From: Lactobacillus sp. ESL0246
GTDB lineage: Bacteria > Bacillota > Bacilli > Lactobacillales > Lactobacillaceae
Assembly (NCBI RefSeq): GCF_003692965.1
Contig: NZ_REHC01000008.1
Coordinates: 186,001-250,000 of the forward strand
Length of the DNA: 64,000 bases
Reading direction: 5' to 3'
The position numbers and the translations under genes are program-made. Below, one piece after another: positions 62,821-64,000 of this stretch (position 1 is its first letter; the number at the start of each line of letters is the position of its first letter). Below the pieces are notes generated by a model. It did not search any database. It was not told the DNA's origin and was given only the letters and a program-made list of their open reading frames with translations.

Positions 62821-63961
62821 GAATTTATTACTAATTAGTAAAGTACTCAATGAAACTGGCGATTGGTTTTACTATTTCGTTATTGTTCTTATTGTTTTTT
62901 CGGTTTCACATGACCCGATTTATTTAGGCTTATTATCTGCATCATATACTTTACCTAATCTTATTTTTAGCAACCTAATTTCAAATATTTCTTCAAAGTT
63001 TAACTCAAAAAAATTAATTATATTTACCGAAATGTTGCGATTTATCTTACTTGTATTAATGTTCTTAGCCACTAATGTTGTCCTTCTGCTTTTGTTAGTT
63101 TTTAGTGAGCAAATGCTTGCCATTGCGAGTGATTTAAACTATCAAAATTTAGTAGTTAATGTAGTCAAAGGTAAAACGGCTCTAAAACTTTTTAACAAAA
63201 ATACGAACACCTGGTCGTCAGTTGCCAGATTACTGGTTATACCCACTTATACGATACTAACCAAAATCATTAGCAATCGGGAGGTTTTACTACTTGATGC
63301 AGTTCTTACTATAGTTTCTGGAATATTGATTCTCCCTATTAGTTACATACGTAATTTACAAAAGGAGCATAAGGCTCCACATATAGAAAAAAAGAAAACT
63401 TTTACCTTTAATAAAAGCATATGCTTAATATTACTTGTTGGGGTTTTAAATTTAGTAATCGGTTTCTCTGATTCATATGCAATTTCATACATTAATTTAA
63501 ATAACAATAAGCTAGGGATAGGCTACTCTGTATTTGTTTTTTTAATGACTTTAGCTGAATTTGTAGCTAGTATACTTTCTAAAAAATTTGATGACGTAAT
63601 AGAAAAAGACTTTACTGGCAAAGTTCTATCACTGTGTTCATTAATTATTTTTGTGTTTTTAGTTGCCGCCTCTTTATTTCATAACGTTGCATTCTTTATA
63701 TTTTCGATGGCAGCAAGTAGAATGATTTACATGTGGATTAAACTATTTTCTTTATATTCATACCAAGATCGAAACAAAGATCATATAATGGATTATGTGG
63801 CATTACAAAATGTTGTAATGGGCTGTTTTTTAGTCTTTAATTCTTCAATTGGCTCAATTTTAATCAAATTATCCAATATTTATATATATATGATATTTAT
63901 AAGTTTACTGATTTTTACAACTACATTGATCTTTAAATCTCTATATAAAAGGACCAATTAA
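62810..63961 (+). CDS. MFS family transporter
   Basis: 383 residues with about 11-12 hydrophobic segments. The N-terminal half has the typical first helix and loop NETGDWFYYFVIVLIVFSVS and LGLLSASYTLPNLIFSNLIS, then SKFNSKKLIIFTEMLRF, resembling MFS efflux proteins. Substrate unknown. Translation is probably coupled to the glycosylase (11-base overlap) and to the next gene (1-base gap). Confidence 0.75.
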   Translation: MKSKNLLLISKVLNETGDWFYYFVIVLIVFSVSHDPIYLGLLSASYTLPNLIFSNLISNISSKFNSKKLIIFTEMLRFILLVLMFLATNVVLLLLLVFSEQMLAIASDLNYQNLVVNVVKGKTALKLFNKNTNTWSSVARLLVIPTYTILTKIISNREVLLLDAVLTIVSGILILPISYIRNLQKEHKAPHIEKKKTFTFNKSICLILLVGVLNLVIGFSDSYAISYINLNNNKLGIGYSVFVFLMTLAEFVASILSKKFDDVIEKDFTGKVLSLCSLIIFVFLVAASLFHNVAFFIFSMAASRMIYMWIKLFSLYSYQDRNKDHIMDYVALQNVVMGCFLVFNSSIGSILIKLSNIYIYMIFISLLIFTTTLIFKSLYKRTN

Positions 63962-63962
63962 T

Positions 63963-64000
63963 ATGAAATACTCAGTTATCAAAGGATTTCCAACAAATAT
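63963..64000 (+). CDS. Start of an unidentified gene (partial)
   Basis: ATG one base after the MFS stop, behind AAAAGGACC. Only 12 codons are visible (MKYSVIKGFPTN). Same operon as the glycosylase and MFS genes by position. Too short to identify. Confidence 0.55.
   Translation, partial: MKYSVIKGFPTN

Noticed and set aside
1-64000. CRISPR arrays, insertion sequences, prophage genes
   Set aside because: No regularly spaced repeats, transposase or phage structural genes seen on either strand.

Overview
The window is a 64 kb piece of a low-GC Gram-positive chromosome, most likely a Lactobacillus of the acidophilus/helveticus/crispatus group. This rests on AT-rich base use, three tandem OppA lipoproteins with an oppDFBC set, an SLAP-type surface-layer domain, a WxL/DUF916 surface cluster, PepX, and the order rpmB-asp23-fakA-recG-plsX-acpP ... 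rnc-smc-ftsY. Species is not assigned. No phage, insertion sequence or CRISPR array is visible.

Bases 1-5,200 carry ftsY (cut by the window edge), smc and rnc on the minus strand. Bases 5,200-15,900 hold the oligopeptide import cluster: an oppDFBC operon followed by three paralogous binding-protein genes, each with its own promoter and terminator. A decayed ABC-ATPase gene lies between oppC and the oppA genes. Bases 15,900-32,200 are housekeeping genes: acpP, plsX, recG, fakA, asp23, rpmB (plus strand), then thiN, rpe, rsgA, prkC, prpC, rsmB, fmt, priA, rpoZ and gmk. Many of these overlap by a few bases and are probably translationally coupled. A small plus-strand gene with two LexA-like boxes (YolD-like, at 32.35 kb) diverges from gmk.

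Bases 32,700-42,800 carry a GNAT protein, recN, tlyA, ispA, xseB, xseA, folD, nusB, a second asp23, efp, pepP, rpmA and rplU. The last has a typical L21-type leader. Bases 43,000-50,300 are more accessory: a YitT-type membrane protein, a DUF2325 protein, a minimal WxL surface cluster (DUF916 protein, small membrane protein, WxL protein) and a DUF2207 membrane protein.

After a tRNA-Arg(TCT) come glpF-dhaM-dhaL-dhaK, for glycerol or dihydroxyacetone uptake and PTS-dependent phosphorylation, with a probable cre site. Divergent from dhaK is a PTS EIIC-like membrane protein. Its 235-base leader contains an aromatic-rich 23-codon leader ORF and a terminator hairpin directly before the Shine-Dalgarno. 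This is the most interesting regulatory candidate in the window. The rest holds an ArsC/Spx-family protein, pepX, a DUF1700 and a DUF4097 protein in convergent arrangement, a secreted SLAP plus C39-type peptidase, an unknown secreted protein, a MagIII-like DNA glycosylase, an MFS transporter and the first codons of one more gene.

Start codons were re-chosen where a Shine-Dalgarno and family length favoured an internal start (asp23, rpe, rsmB, priA, yolD-like, ispA, nusB, efp, the 51-residue membrane protein, DUF2207, glpF, dhaL, glycosylase).
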